Below are positions 40,051-48,686 of a stretch of DNA of 64,000 nucleotides, piece after piece. The translations under genes and the position numbers were made by a program. This stretch comes from Oscillospiraceae bacterium (GTDB lineage: Bacteria > Bacillota > Clostridia > Oscillospirales > Oscillospiraceae), in the NCBI GenBank assembly GCA_017620525.1, contig JAGAUY010000055.1, forward strand, positions 1-64,000, written 5' to 3'. Below the pieces are notes generated by a model. The model did not search any database and was not told the origin of the DNA. It saw nothing but the letters and a program-made list of their open reading frames with translations. Position 1 is the first letter of the stretch; every line of letters begins with the position of its first letter.

Positions 40051-43047
40051 ATGGCAAAACCCTACAAACAAGAGAAAAAAGCTTACAAACGCATGAAGCG
40101 GAAGCTGGTGACTCCCTGGAAGACCCTTGCGATCATCTGCCTGGTGCTGACCCTGATCATGGCACCGGTCACCTTCGCGCTGAATATGTTTGACAATACC
40201 GTTGCGGCCTTCGTCGGCGGCACCTTCTGGGAGCTGGAGAACGCGGACCCCAACGCCAACTATTTCACGATGGATTTTGAAACCACCGAGGAGATGACCG
40301 ACTACGGTCTGCAGCTGTGCCGTCAGGTGGAAGCGGAAGGCGCTGCGCTGCTGATGAACAACGGCGCTCTGCCTCTGGCAGAGGGCTCCAAGGTCAGCAC
40401 CCTGTCTTCCAGCTCTGTCAACCTGGTTTACGGCGGTACCGGTTCCGGTAACGTGGACGCATCCAAGGCTGACAACCTGAAGGTCGCTCTGGAGAAGTCA
40501 GGCTTTGAGGTCAACCCCACCCTGTGGGATTGGTACCTCAGCGAGGAAGGCGCAGTCTACAACCGCAGTGCCGGAGCCGGTGAGAGCGCTGTCCTGGCTG
40601 GTCAGGCTTCCATCGCCGAAGTTCCCGTGGATGTTTATCCTCAGGATGTCAAGGATTCCATCGCTTCCTACGGCGATGCCGTCATCATCACCTTCTCCCG
40701 CGTCGGCGGCGAGGGCTACGACCTGGAGTTCCAGGATTACAACTATCTGGCGCTGAGCGCTGAGGAGCAGGAAATGCTGGCATGGGCTTCCGAGATGAAG
40801 GCCGACGGCACCATCAAGAGCATCATTGTACTGATCAACACCTCCAACGCTCTGCAGATGGACTTTCTGAAGGGCAATCCTTATGATGTGGACGCCTGCC
40901 TGTGGATCGGCGGCGTGGGCATCAGCGGCACCAATGCCGTTACCGACATCCTGGCAGGCAAGGTCAATCCTTCCGGCAGCCTGGTTGACACCTACTGCTA
41001 CGATAACTATTCCTCCCCCGCTATGCAGAACTTCGTGCCCACCACCTACGGCGGCTATGACGGCATGAACATTCCTTCCTCCGCCAAGTCCTACATGATC
41101 TATCAGGAAGGCATCTATGTGGGTTACAAGTACTACGAGACCCGCTATGAGGACTATGTCATGGGCACCGGCAACGCAGGCGCCTATGCTTACGGCGACG
41201 ATGTCGCGTATCCCTTTGGTCACGGCCTGAGCTATACCACCTTCAGCTACTCCGGCATGGATGTCAGCTATGACGGCGCAGCCGATACCTACAATATCGA
41301 GATCACTGTCACTAACACCGGCGATATGGCCGGCAAGGAGACTGTACAGGTCTATGTACAGACCCCCTATACCCAGTACGACATCGACAACGGTGTGGAG
41401 AAGGCTTCCGTCAATCTGGTCGGCTTTGGCAAGACTGATATCCTGGAACCCGGCGAAAATGAGACTCTGACCATTGCCGTTGACAAGCGCGACATCGCTT
41501 CCTACGACGCCTACGGCGCAGGCACCTATATTCTGGATGCCGGCGATTACTATCTGACTGTCGCTACCGATGCTCACAATGCTGTCAACAATGTTCTGGC
41601 AGCCAAGGAATACACTGTTGAAAGCACCGAAGGCCGCATGGATGCCGACGGCAACGCAGAACTGGTCTACACCTGGACGGAGGAAGAACTGGACACCGAG
41701 TCCTACTCCACCTCTCTGAATGGCACTGAGATCGTCAACCAGCTGTCCGGCGCCGACCTGAACCTGTACGACGGCTGCGAGGACACCATTGTATACCTCT
41801 CCCGTAACGACTGGGAAGGCACCTGGCCCACCGAGATCCATCAGATCAACCTGACTGAGCAGCTGATCGCTGACCTGCAGGATGTGCAGTATGATCCCGC
41901 TGACTATCAGGCCATGAACCTGCCCAAGATGGGCGCCAACAACGGCCTGACCCTGTACAACATGATCGGCAAGGATTATGACGATCCCCAATGGGATATG
42001 CTGCTGGATCAGCTGACCTTCGATGAGATGGTCTCCTGCATCGGTGACTCCTTCCACTGGAGAATGCCCATCGAGTCCATCCAGGCTCCCGGCACCCGTG
42101 ACGAGAATGGTCCTCAGGGCCTGACCGCTTCCCTGCTTGGCTCTGACGCTTCCCAGATGGATGCTACCGCCTTCACTTCCGAGGACGTGATGGCTGCAAC
42201 TTACAATACCGAACTGATGTACCAGGTTGGTAATGTGATCGGCAACAACTGCCTGTCTGCCGGTGTCGCCTGTCTGTATGGCCCCGGCTCCAATACCCAC
42301 CGTACTCCCTACGGCGGCCGTAACTTTGAATACTACTCCGAGGACAGCTTCCTGGCCGGTGAGATCGGCGGCGCTGAAGTCCAGGGTATCCAGGACAAGG
42401 GCGTTGACGTTGTCATGAAGCATTTTGCTCTGAACGACTGCGAGCAGGACCGACTGGGTCAGGCTGCATGGGTGGGCGAGCAGGCTGCCCGTGAGATCTA
42501 CCTGAAGGCATTCCAGAAGCCTCTGGAAGAGTGCGGCGGTAATGGTGTTATGACCGCGTACACCCGTTGGGGCACCACCTGGTCCGGCGGCCACGAGGGC
42601 CTGATGAGCGGCATCATGCGCGGCGAATGGGGCAACCAGGGTATGTCCATTACCGATAACGTCCTGGTCACCTACTGCAACGGTGTCGACGGTGTCATGG
42701 GCGGCGGTGTTACCACTTACGATGCCATGCTGTGGTATGTTACCGCGCAGCTGCCCGAATATGCCAATGACGGTGTGGTTGTCAACGCAATGCGTGAGGC
42801 CTGCCATCACAACCTGTATGCTCTGGCCAACTCTTCCGGCATGAACGGTGTGGGTGCCAATACCACCATCAAGCGTGTGGTCCCCTCCGTCATCACCATC
42901 TGCATGATCATTGCCTGCGGCTGCTGCTTCTTCGCACTGGTCGGCATCGTCATGTGGATCATCGGAAGCAGAAAGCTGAAGAAGTCCGACGAATGCAAGG
43001 CTTACAAGGCTGCAGTGGCTGCCTATAAAGCTTCCAAAAAGGCCTGA
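40051..43047 (+). CDS. Membrane-anchored glycoside hydrolase family 3 protein with permuted domain order
   Basis: This is a 998-residue protein. It has an N-terminal membrane helix (about 24-45), then the GH3 C-terminal domain (GAALLMNNGALPL, WIGGVGISGTNAVTDILAGKVNPSG), a fibronectin III-like domain (HGLSYTTFSYSGMDV..., TVTNTGDMAGKETVQVYV) and only then the GH3 barrel domain (CLYGPGSNTHRTPYGGRNFEYYSEDSFLAG, VVMKHFALNDCE). The nucleophile Asp is likely in MSITDNVLVT. A second membrane helix (about 948-972) and a basic tail end it. It is probably a beta-glycosidase at the outer membrane face. The reversed order is known in some GH3 enzymes. Flanking both ends with membrane helices is less usual. 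Confidence 0.88.
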   Translation: MAKPYKQEKKAYKRMKRKLVTPWKTLAIICLVLTLIMAPVTFALNMFDNTVAAFVGGTFWELENADPNANYFTMDFETTEEMTDYGLQLCRQVEAEGAALLMNNGALPLAEGSKVSTLSSSSVNLVYGGTGSGNVDASKADNLKVALEKSGFEVNPTLWDWYLSEEGAVYNRSAGAGESAVLAGQASIAEVPVDVYPQDVKDSIASYGDAVIITFSRVGGEGYDLEFQDYNYLALSAEEQEMLAWASEMKADGTIKSIIVLINTSNALQMDFLKGNPYDVDACLWIGGVGISGTNAVTDILAGKVNPSGSLVDTYCYDNYSSPAMQNFVPTTYGGYDGMNIPSSAKSYMIYQEGIYVGYKYYETRYEDYVMGTGNAGAYAYGDDVAYPFGHGLSYTTFSYSGMDVSYDGAADTYNIEITVTNTGDMAGKETVQVYVQTPYTQYDIDNGVEKASVNLVGFGKTDILEPGENETLTIAVDKRDIASYDAYGAGTYILDAGDYYLTVATDAHNAVNNVLAAKEYTVESTEGRMDADGNAELVYTWTEEELDTESYSTSLNGTEIVNQLSGADLNLYDGCEDTIVYLSRNDWEGTWPTEIHQINLTEQLIADLQDVQYDPADYQAMNLPKMGANNGLTLYNMIGKDYDDPQWDMLLDQLTFDEMVSCIGDSFHWRMPIESIQAPGTRDENGPQGLTASLLGSDASQMDATAFTSEDVMAATYNTELMYQVGNVIGNNCLSAGVACLYGPGSNTHRTPYGGRNFEYYSEDSFLAGEIGGAEVQGIQDKGVDVVMKHFALNDCEQDRLGQAAWVGEQAAREIYLKAFQKPLEECGGNGVMTAYTRWGTTWSGGHEGLMSGIMRGEWGNQGMSITDNVLVTYCNGVDGVMGGGVTTYDAMLWYVTAQLPEYANDGVVVNAMREACHHNLYALANSSGMNGVGANTTIKRVVPSVITICMIIACGCCFFALVGIVMWIIGSRKLKKSDECKAYKAAVAAYKASKKA

Positions 43048-43079
43048 TCCCATATCCGCGGATAAAGCACCATAATGAC

Positions 43080-43112
43080 AAAGGCCCACTGGCAATGCCG
43101 GTGGGCCTTTCT
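43080..43112 (+). terminator. Terminator of the GH3 gene
   Basis: A 14-bp stem with one G-T pair (43080-43093 with 43097-43110) is followed by a short T-run. Confidence 0.75.
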
Positions 43113-43115
43113 GCA

Positions 43116-43330
43116 CTACCCATGGGGATCCACGGGACTTCCCGGAACCCCATCTGCTTTGCCAGGGCACCAGCTTCGCTGCGGATACTGTCCTTCAGTC
43201 CCCCTGAATAGGCAAAGACCAGAATGTCCTTGCGGAAATGATGCTTTTGGGGGAATTTCTTCAGAAGCGCAATGGCGTCTTTGAGAGAATGGCGTATTCT
43301 TCCGGCAGAATTCCGGACATGACCGGGGAT
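43116..43330 (-). pseudogene. Possible degraded gene fragment between GH3 and the repeat protein
   Basis: On the minus strand one frame stays open for about 70 codons and reads protein-like (SLKDAIALLKKFPQKHHF, then RKDILVFAYSGGLKDSIR and GALAKQMGFREVPWIPMGS). It lacks a start codon and runs into the GH3 terminator without a proper end. It looks like a decayed C-terminal fragment of unknown family. The remaining gap, 43331-43462, is the AT-rich upstream region of the next gene with no clear motif. Confidence 0.3.
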
Positions 43331-43462
43331 GGAGCTGCTTTTCCTGGGTCAGAAAACGCACAATTAACAATTCACTAACACAAAATAAGCAAATCGGAAT
43401 TATTTCCGAGTTAGAATACAGCCATCAAATCAAACAAGACAACTCAAAGGAGATCATACATT

Positions 43463-43882
43463 ATGGCTAAGTTTGCAGACCACATGGAGAAAATCGCTGA
43501 CGGTGTTGCCGAGGGCTACCAGAAGATCGAAGACGGCGTTGTGGAGGGGTACAAAAAGATCGAGACCGGTGTTGTGGAAGGCTTCACCGATATGACCGAC
43601 AAGGTTTCCGGCGCGATCCTGAATGAGGATGGCTCCCTGAAAACCGGCAAGGTCGGGGAGGCGGTCGTCGGCGCCTACAAAAAGGTGGAGACTGCTTTCG
43701 TGAACACCTTCATGGCGAAGGAGGGGGAGTCCGCGCAAGAGGCAAAGGCCCGCGTTGCTGCGGAGCAGAAGGCACGGGAAGAGCGGATGAAGGCTGACGC
43801 GGAAAAGCGCGCCGCTGACCAGCAGGCCATGATCGAAGCCAGCCTGGAAAACGCGAAAAACGCAGGCAAGTTCCACCGTTGA
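43463..43882 (+). CDS. Helical protein with 11-residue repeats
   Basis: This is a 139-residue, highly charged, soluble protein. Residues 10-45 contain three or four tandem 11-residue units of the form (I/M)xDGVVEGYKK, the period of LEA-like amphipathic or right-handed coiled helices. The C-terminal half is an Ala/Glu/Lys-rich helix (QEAKARVAAEQKAREERMKADAEKRAADQQAM). It has no signal peptide. AAAGGAG precedes the ATG. I do not recognise a characterised family. It is followed by a small membrane protein gene. Confidence 0.7.
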   Translation: MAKFADHMEKIADGVAEGYQKIEDGVVEGYKKIETGVVEGFTDMTDKVSGAILNEDGSLKTGKVGEAVVGAYKKVETAFVNTFMAKEGESAQEAKARVAAEQKAREERMKADAEKRAADQQAMIEASLENAKNAGKFHR

Positions 43883-43973
43883 AACGATTGCATTTCTCCG
43901 GATGATGCATTAAAATGGAGTCATGCAGGGAGCAGAAAATGCGGCCCAATCGGAGCAAAAGGAGCAATGTGCA

Positions 43974-44273
43974 ATGAATCAGGACATCGAATCCATCATC
44001 AAAAAGACCGTTAAGATTGCGGGAGTTACCTGTGTCGCTGCGGGCGCCGTCGCTCTGGTGACCAGCGCTGCTGCCGTCAAAGCCCTCGTGGAAGGCGGCA
44101 GATATCTGAAAGACACCGTCAGGAAGATCATTGACGAGGAACCCGCGACTGCGGAAGATTCTGTGGTGGAAGCTGCGGAAGAAAGCGCCGCGGAGCCTGT
44201 CGCTGAGCAGACGCCGGAAGAGACCACAGTGGAAGAAGAGGATTTTGCTGAAGCGGAACCCCCTCAGAACTGA
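43974..44273 (+). CDS. Small membrane protein with acidic tail
   Basis: The product has 99 residues from the ATG at 43974, with AAGGAG 9 bases upstream. An in-frame ATG at 43923 lacks a ribosome site. One membrane helix (about 12-38, VKIAGVTCVAAGAVALVTSAAAVKALV) is followed by a strongly acidic tail of about 45 residues (Glu/Ala/Thr/Pro). The layout resembles YtxH-like stress proteins, but the match is only in shape. Confidence 0.6.
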   Translation: MNQDIESIIKKTVKIAGVTCVAAGAVALVTSAAAVKALVEGGRYLKDTVRKIIDEEPATAEDSVVEAAEESAAEPVAEQTPEETTVEEEDFAEAEPPQN

Positions 44274-44281
44274 GCAAAAGA

Positions 44282-44312
44282 CCGCATGGACATGAGTTCA
44301 TGCGGCTTTTTT
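44282..44312 (+). terminator. Terminator after the acidic-tail protein gene
   Basis: CCGCATG/CATGCGG arms (44282-44288 with 44299-44305) are followed by CTTTTTT. Confidence 0.75.
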
Positions 44313-44338
44313 ATCTGTTTGCAAAGTGGAACAGGGAC

Positions 44339-45049
44339 TTAATCGGTTTTTCTTGCAGCATAAGTAACGACGTTCGTACGCAGGCGACTGATACAGGATT
44401 CTCTCGGAATATCGTATTCCTGTTCGGCAACAGTGGTTTTCAGAATTTCGCAATCGCAGAATACGTTACTTAAAATGGATTGCAGTTTGTCTGTCGGAAG
44501 GTTAATTTCAAATTGCGCTTCCATGGCTTCCTGCGTCTGTGTGTTCGTTTCCTCAACGCTGGAATTAATCACCAGACATACAATACCGTTCTTGCGCAAT
44601 CCTTCCTTGATCTCGAATAACTTGCTCAGGAAAGACTCTTGTGAATCCATGTGTTCCAATGCAGAAACTGCCATAATAAAATCATAGGAGTTACTTTGAA
44701 TTTCATATTCTTCAATGGATTTTGTGATCCCGTTTATGCTTGATGTCACATTATGTGCTTGTGCGTTATCCAATAGTTTCTCGATTGCGATGGCCAATAG
44801 GTCAACACAGTCGATCATGCAGGGGATCTTTTGAAATCTTTCTGCAATGTAGATGCTGTTGCGTCCAACACCGCAGCCCAAGTCTAAAACCCGAAGGGCA
44901 TCATACCCATCAAAATGTGATGCAATTTCCCGAACTGTCTTGATCGGACGTTTCAGCCAGCTGTCTGTATGATACAGTTTCTGGCTTGTGTAGATTTCCG
45001 TGTGAGATTTTCGTTCGCTTTCTCTGATGCGGACCAGTCGTTCGTTCAT
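44339..45049 (-). CDS. Class I SAM-dependent methyltransferase
   Basis: The product has 236 residues from the ATG at 45049, with GAGGGG 6 bases upstream. The longer open frame upstream has no ribosome site. Motif I is ALRVLDLGCGVGRNSIYIAERF (about 60), motif II IDCVDLLAIAIEKLLDNA, and motif IV DFIMAVSALEHMDS. It would methylate an unknown small molecule or protein. Base composition is AT-richer than its neighbours, so transfer is possible. Confidence 0.87.
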   Translation of the reverse strand: MNERLVRIRESERKSHTEIYTSQKLYHTDSWLKRPIKTVREIASHFDGYDALRVLDLGCGVGRNSIYIAERFQKIPCMIDCVDLLAIAIEKLLDNAQAHNVTSSINGITKSIEEYEIQSNSYDFIMAVSALEHMDSQESFLSKLFEIKEGLRKNGIVCLVINSSVEETNTQTQEAMEAQFEINLPTDKLQSILSNVFCDCEILKTTVAEQEYDIPRESCISRLRTNVVTYAARKTD

Positions 45050-45217
45050 AGATATCCCCTCGAATTCAAGTTTACCGGTCAGTCCATTGTACACCAGCGC
45101 ATGTCCTGTTTGCAAACAAAAAATATGGTGAAATATGTCCCTGCCTGTGATACAATGCTTGTATATAATGCCTGCCTTTTTCATCGAGAGGGGACGCATA
45201 GATTGGAGTTTTGGAAG

Positions 45218-45646
45218 ATGATTAGAATTTTGTTCGTCTGCCACGGCAATATTTGCCGCAGTCCGATGGCGGAGTTTGTAATGAAGGATCTGGTTCGGAA
45301 GGCGGGAGTTTCGGACCGGTTTGAGATTGCTTCCGCAGCGGTGAGTAGGGAGGAGATCGGCAATCCCGTATATCCGCCCGCCCGGCGGGAACTGGAAAAA
45401 CATGGAATTCGCTGCGATGGCCATGCCGCGCATCAGATCACCCGTGGGGAGTACAGCCGCTATGATCGGGTCTATTACATGGACGGCAGCAATGCCAGAT
45501 ATCTGGAGCGGATGCTCCCGGATACTGCCAGATGTTATCCGCTCCTGGACCGGGATGTGGCGGATCCCTGGTATACCGGAGACTTTTCCCAGACCTGGGA
45601 GGACATCCAGGAAGGCTGCCGCAGAATCTTGGAGGAATTTGTATGA
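45218..45646 (+). CDS. Low-molecular-weight protein tyrosine phosphatase
   Basis: The product has 142 residues from the ATG at 45218. A TTG at 45203 with GAGGGG upstream is an alternative start that would add five residues. The P-loop is LFVCHGNICRSPMAEF (CX5RS), and the general acid Asp is in LLDRDVADPWYTGDF. Both are the hallmarks of active LMW-PTP enzymes. The substrate is unknown, but these often act on tyrosine kinases of polysaccharide export or arginine phosphates. It overlaps the DUF2284 gene by ATGA. Confidence 0.92.
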   Translation: MIRILFVCHGNICRSPMAEFVMKDLVRKAGVSDRFEIASAAVSREEIGNPVYPPARRELEKHGIRCDGHAAHQITRGEYSRYDRVYYMDGSNARYLERMLPDTARCYPLLDRDVADPWYTGDFSQTWEDIQEGCRRILEEFV

Positions 45647-46179
45647 TGGATCTGGAACGACTGGAAGAACAGCTGGCGCAGCTGCCTCTGTACGGCTATT
45701 TTCATATCGACCCGCAGACGCTGGAGTTTTCTGACCGGATCCGCTGGATCTGCCGGCATGAGTGCCCCATGTACGACAAGACCTGGGCCTGTCCCCCCGG
45801 TGTGGGACCGGTGGCGGAGTGCAGGGCCAAGTGTCAGAGTTATCAGAATTGTCTGATGATTGCCACCATCACAGAGGTTGCGGATATCGCAGACATCAAC
45901 GAGACGCTGGCTACCCGTCCGGAACATGAAGCCATCACCAATCAGGTGCGGGATCTGATGCGCGAGCAGGGCGTGAAACCCTATATTTTGTCCACGGAGG
46001 CCTGCACCATCTGCGAACGCTGCGCTTATCTGGATGGATTGCCCTGCCGTCTGCCGGGGAAGATGCATCCGTGCGTGGAAAGCCATGGCATCAACATTAT
46101 TCCCACACTGGAAGAAAACGGCATTGAGTTCCAGTTTGGAGCCAATGTGGTTACCTGGATATCGCTTCTTTTTTATTGA
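45643..46179 (+). CDS. DUF2284 predicted metal-binding protein
   Basis: The 178-residue protein has many conserved cysteines: CRHECPMYDKTWACPPGVGPVAEC, then TEACTICERCAYLDGLPCRLPGKMHPCVESHGIN. This is the DUF2284 signature, thought to bind metal or Fe-S. The first ATG (45643) overlaps the phosphatase stop, and GGAGG lies 7 bases before it. Function is unknown, and pairing with a phosphatase gives no clear hint. Confidence 0.88.
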   Translation: MMDLERLEEQLAQLPLYGYFHIDPQTLEFSDRIRWICRHECPMYDKTWACPPGVGPVAECRAKCQSYQNCLMIATITEVADIADINETLATRPEHEAITNQVRDLMREQGVKPYILSTEACTICERCAYLDGLPCRLPGKMHPCVESHGINIIPTLEENGIEFQFGANVVTWISLLFY

Positions 46180-46190
46180 TAAAAAAGTAT

Positions 46191-46232
46191 AAATAGGAAT
46201 TTCCTTTTTCTGGAAATTCCTATTTACTTTTT
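46191..46232 (+). terminator. Terminator of the ptp-DUF2284 operon
   Basis: A 14-bp perfect stem (46191-46204 with 46212-46225), extended by GTA/TAC, is followed by TTTTT. Confidence 0.88.
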
Positions 46233-46258
46233 ATGCCGGATATTGTATGATAAGGAAG

Positions 46259-46489
46259 AACAGAGTAGGAGACCTTGCGTTAAGTGCCACTGGGACGGGG
46301 AGTTGCCCGGAGGACGAAGGATGCAATCCACGATAAGGTCACCGCACCCGCTGTTGCATATGGGACAACCTCCTTTATGTAGCAACGATACTCGGTTGGG
46401 CGAATGGTCAGCTGTGTGTTGCGCTGCCGCACCCGACGGGTAATCCGTATATATTTTACTCCCCACCGCCGCCGGCGCTGGGGATTTTT
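46259..46489 (+). ncRNA. Tetrahydrofolate (THF-I) riboswitch with downstream terminator
   Basis: The aptamer (46259-46355) follows the THF-I consensus: CAGAGTAGG, GCGTTAAGTGCC, GGGACGGGGAGTTGCC, GGACGAAGG, and a closing ACCGCACCCGCTGTT that pairs with the 5' AACAG. A GC-rich stem (46461-46483) followed by ATTTTT forms the terminator before the folate transporter gene. THF-I riboswitches typically reduce folT expression when folate is plentiful. Confidence 0.87.
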
Positions 46490-46550
46490 GTATGCGGAAC
46501 CGTTGGAACGCAGTATGTGCCGTTTGCTACATTAAAAGGAGGAATTATTT

Positions 46551-47645
46551 ATGGCAAAAACCGAAAAAAGCACCGCTCTTTACAAGACACCCTTTTCCTC
46601 GTCCTACTGGCGGGATGCCGCGGCGGAAATGAAGAGCACCAAAATGCTGGTTATGACTGCGCTGATGATCGCGCTTCGGGTGGCGCTGAAGCCCCTGGCG
46701 ATCCCGCTGGGTCCCCAGCTGAGTATTCAGACGGCCATGCTGGCCACCGCCCTGGGCGCGATGATCTTCGGCCCTGTGCTGGCGATTCCTGCGGCCATCA
46801 TCTCCGATACCATCGGATTTATGATCTACCCCACCGGTGATTATTTCCTGCCCTTCGTTCTGACGGAGATTGCCAGCACCATGTTCTATGCGATCTTCCT
46901 GTATCGGGCAAAGGTATCTCCCATCCGGGTGATGCTGAGCCGCTTCTGCATCTGCTTCTTTGTCAATGTGGTGCTGCAGCAGTTCATCTATGCCTGGTGG
47001 TATGTCTACATCGGAAATCCCGAAGAAGCAAAGGAATCCATCCTGGGCATCATGACCCTGACCCGGATCTTCAAGAATCTGGCGATGTTCCCCATCGAGT
47101 CTGTGGTGCTGACCTTGTTCCTGCGATTCCTGCTGCCTGTGACCAGACGGGCGGGCCTGACCTACTGCGCTGATGTGGACATGAAGTTTACGAAGCGTCA
47201 GATTGCCGCGCTGGTGTGCCTGATGGTCATCGGCATCGGCAGCGCCGTGGGTTACCTGGGTTATCGCTACAGCAATACTTCCCGCAGCGCTGATTACTCC
47301 GATGAGGAGCGTGTCACGGCCAATAAGGGCATGGCGCAGCTGGTGATGGAACGCACCGACGATTGGGATGACGAGACTGTGATCTGCATCGTGGACAGCG
47401 CTTACCGCGGCCTGTTCCAGTCTGAAACGGACTACACCGTAGCGGTGTATGTGCTCGACGAGGAGGCTTTCGCCGTCGGTCAGGCAGCAGATGCGGATTA
47501 CGGCATGGCAACCCTCTGGGGTTATTCCAAGAGCGGTCCCAAGAAGGACCAATATCAGTCCCTGGTGAAGGTAGCCAGCGCCAGCGTGGTCAAGAACGAG
47601 AAGACCGGAGAGATTCTGGCATTCGAAGTGACCCCTGCAGAATAA
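46551..47645 (+). CDS. folT: Folate ECF transporter S component (FolT-like) with extra C-terminal domain
   Basis: This is a 364-residue protein. Residues 1-205 form the S-component: a cytoplasmic head, the STKMLVMTALMIALRVALKPL motif that contacts the T subunit, and six membrane helices. A seventh helix (about 222-240) and an external domain of about 120 residues follow, which a standard FolT (about 170 residues) lacks. Folate specificity is inferred from the THF riboswitch upstream. It would work with shared EcfA/A'/T proteins encoded elsewhere. AAAGGAGG precedes the ATG. Confidence 0.87.
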   Translation: MAKTEKSTALYKTPFSSSYWRDAAAEMKSTKMLVMTALMIALRVALKPLAIPLGPQLSIQTAMLATALGAMIFGPVLAIPAAIISDTIGFMIYPTGDYFLPFVLTEIASTMFYAIFLYRAKVSPIRVMLSRFCICFFVNVVLQQFIYAWWYVYIGNPEEAKESILGIMTLTRIFKNLAMFPIESVVLTLFLRFLLPVTRRAGLTYCADVDMKFTKRQIAALVCLMVIGIGSAVGYLGYRYSNTSRSADYSDEERVTANKGMAQLVMERTDDWDDETVICIVDSAYRGLFQSETDYTVAVYVLDEEAFAVGQAADADYGMATLWGYSKSGPKKDQYQSLVKVASASVVKNEKTGEILAFEVTPAE

Positions 47646-47654
47646 CGGATTCAG

Positions 47655-47684
47655 GCACGCGGCTGCAAAGCCGCGTGCTTTTTT
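47655..47684 (+). terminator. Terminator of folT
   Basis: A 9-bp GC-rich stem (47655-47663 with 47670-47678) is followed by six T. Confidence 0.88.
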
Positions 47685-47690
47685 ACCCGG

Positions 47691-47719
47691 TTGACAGGCA
47701 GATTGCGGTGGAATATACT
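47691..47719 (+). promoter_or_regulatory. mgtC-like gene promoter
   Basis: TTGACA (47691-47696), 17 bases and TATACT (47714-47719). Confidence 0.8.
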
Positions 47720-47762
47720 GGATGTACACAGCATAAATTATGATAAAGAATGGAGGGTGCCT

Positions 47763-48449
47763 ATGCTGAATGGACTGACAACATACATACCCCAGATCAC
47801 ATTGTACGACAATCTGGAGTTTCTGATCCGCATCGTGCTTGCCGGATTTCTCGGCATCATCGTGGGACTGGAGCGGGCAAAGCGGCTGAAAGAAGCGGGT
47901 ACCCGAACCCACTGCATCATTGCCTGCACCGCAGCGACGCTGATGATCCTGTCCAAATATGCCTTCGGCGACGTGGGCAGCGGCGACGGCGCCCGGATCG
48001 CAGCACAGGTGGTCAGCGGAATCTCATTCCTGGGTGCCGGCGTGATCTTCCGTTCCGGCAGATTTTCCATTCAGGGTTTGACGACTGCTGCCGGCATCTG
48101 GGGTACCGCTGCTGTGGGCATGGCCGTGGGCGCTGGACTGTACTGGGTGGGTCTGATGACCACCGCCGCTCTGGTGATCATCCAGGTGGTGCTGCACCGG
48201 ATCCGCATCGGCAGCAATGCCTTTGCTACCCAGGAGATCGCTGTTCGGCTGCAGGATGATCCCCAGACTCATGCGGTTTTTGACGGATTGATCCTTTCGC
48301 ACAAAGGCCAGATCATCGAGAGCAGCCTGCGCCGGGACGGGGAATACATCAGCATGAACCTGGTGGTGCGGCTGCCGGAACCGGTGACCCATGAGGAAGC
48401 GTTGGCACTGCTGACGGCCAACCCGGGTATTACTCAGATCAGCGTATAA
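47763..48449 (+). CDS. MgtC/SapB-family membrane protein
   Basis: The product has 228 residues from the ATG at 47763. Four N-terminal helices with the MgtC signature (RIVLAGFLGIIVGLERAKRLKEAGTRTH, VSGISFLGAGVIFRSGRFSIQGLTTAAGIWGTAAVGMA) are followed by a C-terminal ACT-like domain (about 150-228). MgtC proteins are linked to magnesium limitation and modulate the ATP synthase or Mg transport. No Mg riboswitch is visible in the short leader. Confidence 0.92.
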   Translation: MLNGLTTYIPQITLYDNLEFLIRIVLAGFLGIIVGLERAKRLKEAGTRTHCIIACTAATLMILSKYAFGDVGSGDGARIAAQVVSGISFLGAGVIFRSGRFSIQGLTTAAGIWGTAAVGMAVGAGLYWVGLMTTAALVIIQVVLHRIRIGSNAFATQEIAVRLQDDPQTHAVFDGLILSHKGQIIESSLRRDGEYISMNLVVRLPEPVTHEEALALLTANPGITQISV

Positions 48450-48453
48450 AGTC

Positions 48454-48485
48454 AATGGCAGACGCGTTTGCGTCTGCCATTTCTT
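48454..48485. terminator. Bidirectional terminator between mgtC and SASP genes
   Basis: A 12-bp perfect stem (48454-48465 with 48470-48481) lies between convergent genes. Confidence 0.85.
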
Positions 48486-48491
48486 TTGCGG

Positions 48492-48686
48492 TTACTGCAG
48501 GCCCTGCTCGTAGGCCTCGATCATCTTCTTGACCATCTGGCCGCCGACGGAGCCAGCCTCACGGGAGGTCAGGTGACCGTTGTAGCCGTTGGTCAGGTTG
48601 ACGCCGACCTCCTGTGCAGCCTGCATCTTGAACTTGTCCATTGCTTCACGGGCTTCAGGAATGTTGATCTGGTTATTGTTCTTCAT
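48492..48686 (-). CDS. Alpha/beta-type small acid-soluble spore protein
   Basis: The 64-residue protein matches the SASP signature: EAREAMDKFKMQAAQEVGVNL (with the GPR protease site region), NGYNGHLTSREAGSVGGQMVKKMIEAYEQ. It coats and protects DNA in spores and is degraded at germination. It supports a spore-forming host. AAAGGAG precedes the ATG. I saw no clear sigmaF/sigmaG promoter in the 265-base gap 48687-48951. That gap holds only GGAAAA-rich short inverted pieces. Confidence 0.95.
   Translation of the reverse strand: MKNNNQINIPEAREAMDKFKMQAAQEVGVNLTNGYNGHLTSREAGSVGGQMVKKMIEAYEQGLQ

Noticed and set aside
40498..43170. 890-codon open frame antisense to the GH3 gene
   Set aside because: Antisense shadow of a highly biased gene. 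It crosses the GH3 terminator and has no motif.
42959..43370. Minus-strand frames 3' of the GH3 gene as real genes
   Set aside because: They lack starts and ribosome sites and run into the GH3 terminator. Kept only as a low-confidence fragment.
46261..46440. Cobalamin riboswitch reading of the folT leader
   Set aside because: Short stretches such as GCCACTGGGA resemble it, but the full order of conserved blocks matches THF-I, and the downstream gene fits folate.
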